DNA from: Taenia hydatigena
Lineage: Eukaryota > Platyhelminthes > Cestoda > Cyclophyllidea > Taeniidae
Assembly (NCBI GenBank): GCA_036345935.2
Contig: JADWOT020000005.1
Coordinates: forward strand, 19,446,369 to 19,510,368
Length of the DNA stretch: 64,000 nt
Reading direction: 5' to 3'
The notes below the pieces were generated by a model. The model was not told the DNA's origin. It worked only from the letters and a program-made list of their open reading frames with translations, and searched no databases. The position numbers and the translations under genes were made by a program. Shown here one piece after another: positions 60,039 through 64,000 of this stretch (positions within the stretch are counted from its first letter, which is position 1; each line of letters starts with the position of its first letter).

Positions 60039-60899
60039 ATTAATATTCTCGTCTCTAGCTCCCCACCTTCAATTCTGCCTTTCTTCCTTCTCCTCCATGC
60101 GTGCGTGTGTATGTATACATTAGATAACCTTATTTCGCATTCTTCTCTCACTACTCACTCTACTGACAGAAGAATGTATATGAAAGAATTTCCTTTCTGC
60201 TCCTATTTGCATTGTATAATGGGTGGTCTACGGGATAGGAGGTGTCTGAAAGCCACCTTAGCGAGTTGAGGGCATTTTTTCGCAACTGACGGCATCTTCA
60301 ATTTAGTAATTTGTTCTTTTACCTTCACTGTTATTTTTTGAGGATCTGAAAACCTGACCTCTGCATTGTGTTACTGAAGGATTTGGTTAGTTTAGCCCTG
60401 GAATTCACTTTAACTAAGGTAGCTAATCGTAGACGTCTCGGTTTATCCAGGGGGACTGGATGGGTTGTCAGCGTGGTATCGGCGCGGTTTGGCTGTACTG
60501 TCATCTCAAAGTGGCTAGAAATGTGAGAAGTTACGGAGGGGGGTGCTAATGACTCCATTGAGAATATGAACGGAATGGAGTGCATAGTTGAGTGATGATG
60601 ACGTACTTTTGCATTGGCCTATTTTTTTCCAACCTAACCCAATATCGGGGTTCTGACAAAGTGCGTAGGGTTTTTGAAGCGGCTTGCTATAATGACGTGG
60701 CATAACTACGTGCCGAGGTTCCTATATGTACTTTCTAAGTACAGTCCATTAAGGCAGTACCCTGTAGTACTCTTCATCTTATTATGGAGTTGGGTTTGAT
60801 GTTACTCGTGCTTTTATGCTTTACCGACTGGAGGTAAACTCGGTTGCAAAAGTACTGAAACCTCCGCATAACATTTCTCGTGGAAGCAGACGCTCCAAA

Positions 60900-61097
60900 A
60901 GCAGCTAGATCTACTTGTTCACTCAGGAGAAAGTGCTGTTTTTATATGACGATGCAAGAACTCATAACTCATTGCAGAAATGGCTAGTGAGATCGCATAT
61001 CCGAGTTTGGAGTGAGAGGTGGGAGAGAAGGAGAGAGAGCAGAAGGGGGATGTTGCTGCCTCACCTCATGCAATCCCTTTATTACCCCTCCGGATAG
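60900..61097 (+). pseudogene. Possible decayed mariner/Tc1-type transposase fragment
   Basis: The frame starting near 60921 reads EKVLFLYDDARTHNSLQ, which resembles the second catalytic Asp block of mariner transposases (xxHxDNARPHT). A nearby block CTCCAAAAGCAGCTAGAT in another frame (LQKQLD) resembles the segment just before it, so the copy appears frameshifted. A purine-rich AGAGG/GAGAG insertion at 61015-61045 separates it from LPHLMQSLYYPSG, which is reminiscent of the PPYSPDL block. No terminal inverted repeats were identified. Confidence 0.35.
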
Positions 61098-64000
61098 CTC
61101 TTTTCCTCGTATTGAAATTAGATAATAACTAGTGAAAGCTAGATCAAATTGATTATGGCTAGGTGTGGAAACAAAAAGTGGTTAACGCTGCTTCCACACA
61201 ATGAGGACAAGATGTCCAGACTTTATGCGATCTGGTTGAGGAACTTAGCTACGTAGAAAACTGCAGTTATTCTGTTGATTGTGATTCTAAGGTGATAGCA
61301 GTTACGTAGTGCTTGCACTCAGTGCTAAAACTACTTTTAACCCCAATTTTCTATAAACTTCCATTTTCACATCCCAAATTCCTAAACACAGGAGCGTTGC
61401 GCCTTCATTCTCTTCCTTTCAATTGGTTGGTGTTAGGACCTTTGGGTACACTGCTTCTTACCATTAAGGCCAAGGTCAACCAGTTGCTATAACCGCACGC
61501 CATGTCACTGGCGCTGCCCACGATTCATCTAGTCATACCGTGTGCACGTGTCATACCACTTTTGCTTAATCGTGCACATCAGCAGGCAAAGACGTCTTAA
61601 GGTCTTTGCCTATTGGCTGCTCTGAATGGGAGCTAGATGGGCTTCAAGATCCCATGTTGGGGGACATATGCATTCTAGAAGTCCACGTTTGGGATTTGCA
61701 TCCTCCTCATTCGCGGATACTTTTTAAAATACTCGAGAACATGCCTCGATTTACGTCCGCGTTGAGTTCTCGTTGATTTTTTAACGTCCCTTATGTACCG
61801 ATACTCAGGTGAAGGTCAAGGTCACCCTAAAAACGAGATGAACATGCGAGGATTGCGATTACTCGGTACGGTAATTTTTCAGTAAGGCGCCGCACTCTGA
61901 ATGTACGCATTTTCTCGACATTAACAGAGGGCTCTGGTCTCTACCACTGATTATTCTGATTTGGACCTTGATTTTGGCCTATCAATTCCATTATTGTAAC
62001 TTGCGCTAACCAAGAATCTTCAGAAAGCAAAATGGCGTGTCTCGTCTGAAGTGCCATCATATGCCTGTTCAAGCACTAGTCGGATACATTTAGAAGGCTC
62101 CCCTTCCACAATTCTCTTGAGTCACTACCACTGCCACCGAGATGAGCTAAATTAATGGCCCTAGTATTATACCCATCCTTAGTCCCCCTTTACCCTTTTG
62201 GAGCTCGAGCAAGCATTTCTTTAACTAGAATGGGCTCGATATGGCATTGTCTCCTACTAATTTCTGATCATGCCTACATCTGGCACGCCCTCAGGGCTGC
62301 TCCTCTGTAAGGGCATGTGCTTTAGGCTTGTAGATAGTATTGGCAACCTAGTTCCTCTATTGCTTGGAGTCGTCCAAGATCTGCTTCACCTTCTAATAAA
62401 TTTCCGTAAATGCATTATCAACTAGTTGATTGATTGGAAGAGGAAGTGCGCTTCTATGCTCCACCATGATGGCTTTCATCTTCAAGGCAAAGGCTGGATA
62501 CACATTAATATCTTTAGTCCTCGAAGGTGGTCATGCCAACGAGTAATATTGTCTCGGATCATCTCATCTTCGCAAATTGGTTTTTTTTTGAGGAACATCT
62601 TTTACGAACTGCACCATATGACAATAGCTCTCGTCTTTTGAGTTTTTTTCAAATCAAACCCGTGATGATAATAAATAGGATTGTCCCACCTGCTACCTTC
62701 CTCGACGCCCGGTGTCCATTTGAAATGCCATGCTCCAATGATTGAAGTATGCTATAGTCTTGTCTGATTATGGCCGCCTTGCCACCGTACTCGGAGCATT
62801 GCTACGGGCAGTCGTCAAGTTGGCTCACTTTAGCTACCCCTTTACTATCTTTGAGTGATGGCAAGGTTGGTGGTTATTCATCAATGTAGTACCAAACGAA
62901 TGTGAGTACAGGTTGAGTGACAACCACACTACTAAAATAATCCTAATTTATCCTAATCATTAGCGAACACCTTTATATGGGCTCACGCTTGCTGCAAGGA
63001 AGTGGTGATGTTCATAAGGCCTTGAGAGCACTTCGCACAGGCTGTTCAGTAAAAAGTTTATGGGCGACTCATGTTCAATCACAGAGAGCGGCTTTTTTAA
63101 ACCTTATGGAAACCGCAGCACGGGTAGGTGGCATTTTATGCGCAGACACGTATTTCATCGGTGCAATGCAATATGCAGGGCTGATGACTCCAACATCGCC
63201 TCTCAGATGACTCGGCTAGTGCATCGACTGATGGCAACGCTTAATACTGTAGTGCGAAAACAATAATTCGGACATTTTCACGTCACTCAACTTATCTACG
63301 CCGATCATACTTTGAGAGGTTGACCATTTGTCAAGGTGATGAGGCTTGTTGCAACCAAGGGACTAGGTGGTTAACGAACTTTTTGTTGAGCTTGACGCGA
63401 GTTCTGCTTGAACCAATAGAGTATGCACTGTATGACTGCCGGGATTTTGAGTTCATTCAACTCTACGTAGTTCAGAGGGTTACTAACACAGGCCTTTAAC
63501 AACGTCAACTCTCCTGCTAACATCGCGTACTAATCCATCTAATGTTGTTCCACGTCCGGCTCCCATGGCGATGCAGCCCACTCTTCAGCCGATAAAGCAG
63601 AGTCCCGAAGGCACTTTAATCAGGCTCTCAGTTGAGTTTTCCCAATATGGCCGAATACAACGGCGGTCTCCCATTTTAGGATATTCTGTGTATCTTTCTT
63701 AAGGCTGTAGAACCAAACAGCCCAACCTTCACTAGCCGAAAGGAGGTAAACTAGCAAGTGGGCATACTCCCATGGGCCTCTGGTTACTAATGCGTGTAAG
63801 TTGCAAACGCAGCCATCGAATTTTAATAAGTTGCAAGTAGGATGCTTCATGCAAACTAGACTGTATCATGGACGCCATGAGACGATTGGCGTTTCAACTA
63901 CACTGATACCAGACATGGAGAGTGTTTCTTTGATAATACCCATTGAAAAGTGTTGATAGCCACGGCAGGCAGAGTAGATAGTAACACAGGCCACAATCTA
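61098..64000. other. Terminal stretch with no supportable gene
   Basis: Several 60-77 codon open frames occur (e.g. 62977-63210 plus, 63620-63850 minus) but none has a recognisable motif or a matching splice partner. Nothing else is seen. Confidence 0.4.

Noticed and set aside
59975..60151. Cys/Val-rich and His/Thr-rich open frames on both strands
   Set aside because: They are products of the GT microsatellite.
61809..61826. AAGGTCAAGGTCACC, similar to a nuclear receptor response element
   Set aside because: A short motif like this is expected by chance in 64 kb and no gene start is near.
62977..63210. 77-codon plus-strand frame with KALRALRTGCSVKSLW
   Set aside because: No family motif, no supported splice partner and an equally long frame overlaps it.

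Overview
This window is from an animal nuclear genome, most probably a parasitic flatworm and perhaps a tapeworm. Its proteins are typical metazoan housekeeping proteins split by GT-AG introns. Several introns are only 30-37 nt long, as is common in flatworms. Strong splice acceptors sit 4-21 nt upstream of several start codons, as expected for spliced-leader trans-splicing or for very short 5' UTR exons. A family of about 185-bp solo LTR-like repeats is scattered through the gene-poor parts. The organism call is inference; nothing here names a species. All multi-exon models were built by hand from open frames, splice consensus and phase agreement, without RNA or database evidence.

Layout. 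Positions 1-25 kb are fairly gene-dense. They hold an intronless TANGO1/MIA3-like gene (+, 238-4509), a possible 95-aa gene (+, 5181-5553), an SPT2-like histone chaperone (-, 5678-7836), an OTUD6B-like deubiquitinase (+, 8756-11110), an unrecognised three-exon gene (-, 13759-15067), a ZNHIT3-like HIT zinc finger gene (+, 17035-17571), a KCMF1-like ZZ/Di19 E3 ligase gene (-, 17814-20186) and a small four-helix membrane protein (-, 24652-25065). SPT2 and OTUD6B are divergent across 919 bp; ZNHIT3 and KCMF1 are convergent. LTR-like copies cluster at 15.5-16.4 kb and 22.0-23.3 kb.

Positions 28-40 kb (-) hold the most unusual locus. An 11-exon gene encodes a C2 domain, an IPT/TIG-like domain and a terminal coiled coil (35284-39917). 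Downstream on the same strand is a second set of three exons (28146-32250) with a paralogous IPT-like domain and a paralogous terminal coil. This set has no start codon or C2 domain of its own that I could find. Its splice phase fits the C2 exons, so the locus may make two proteins from one N-terminus using alternative 3' cassettes.

Positions 43-59.5 kb (+) hold a USP2-like deubiquitinase with a complete catalytic core in 11 exons and a Ser-rich 5' exon far upstream. The last 4.5 kb has a GT-rich microsatellite, a possible decayed mariner-type transposase fragment and nothing else I can support.

Several genes touch ubiquitin signalling (OTUD6B, KCMF1, USP2), but they are on mixed strands with separate flanks and I see no reason to treat them as a functional cluster.
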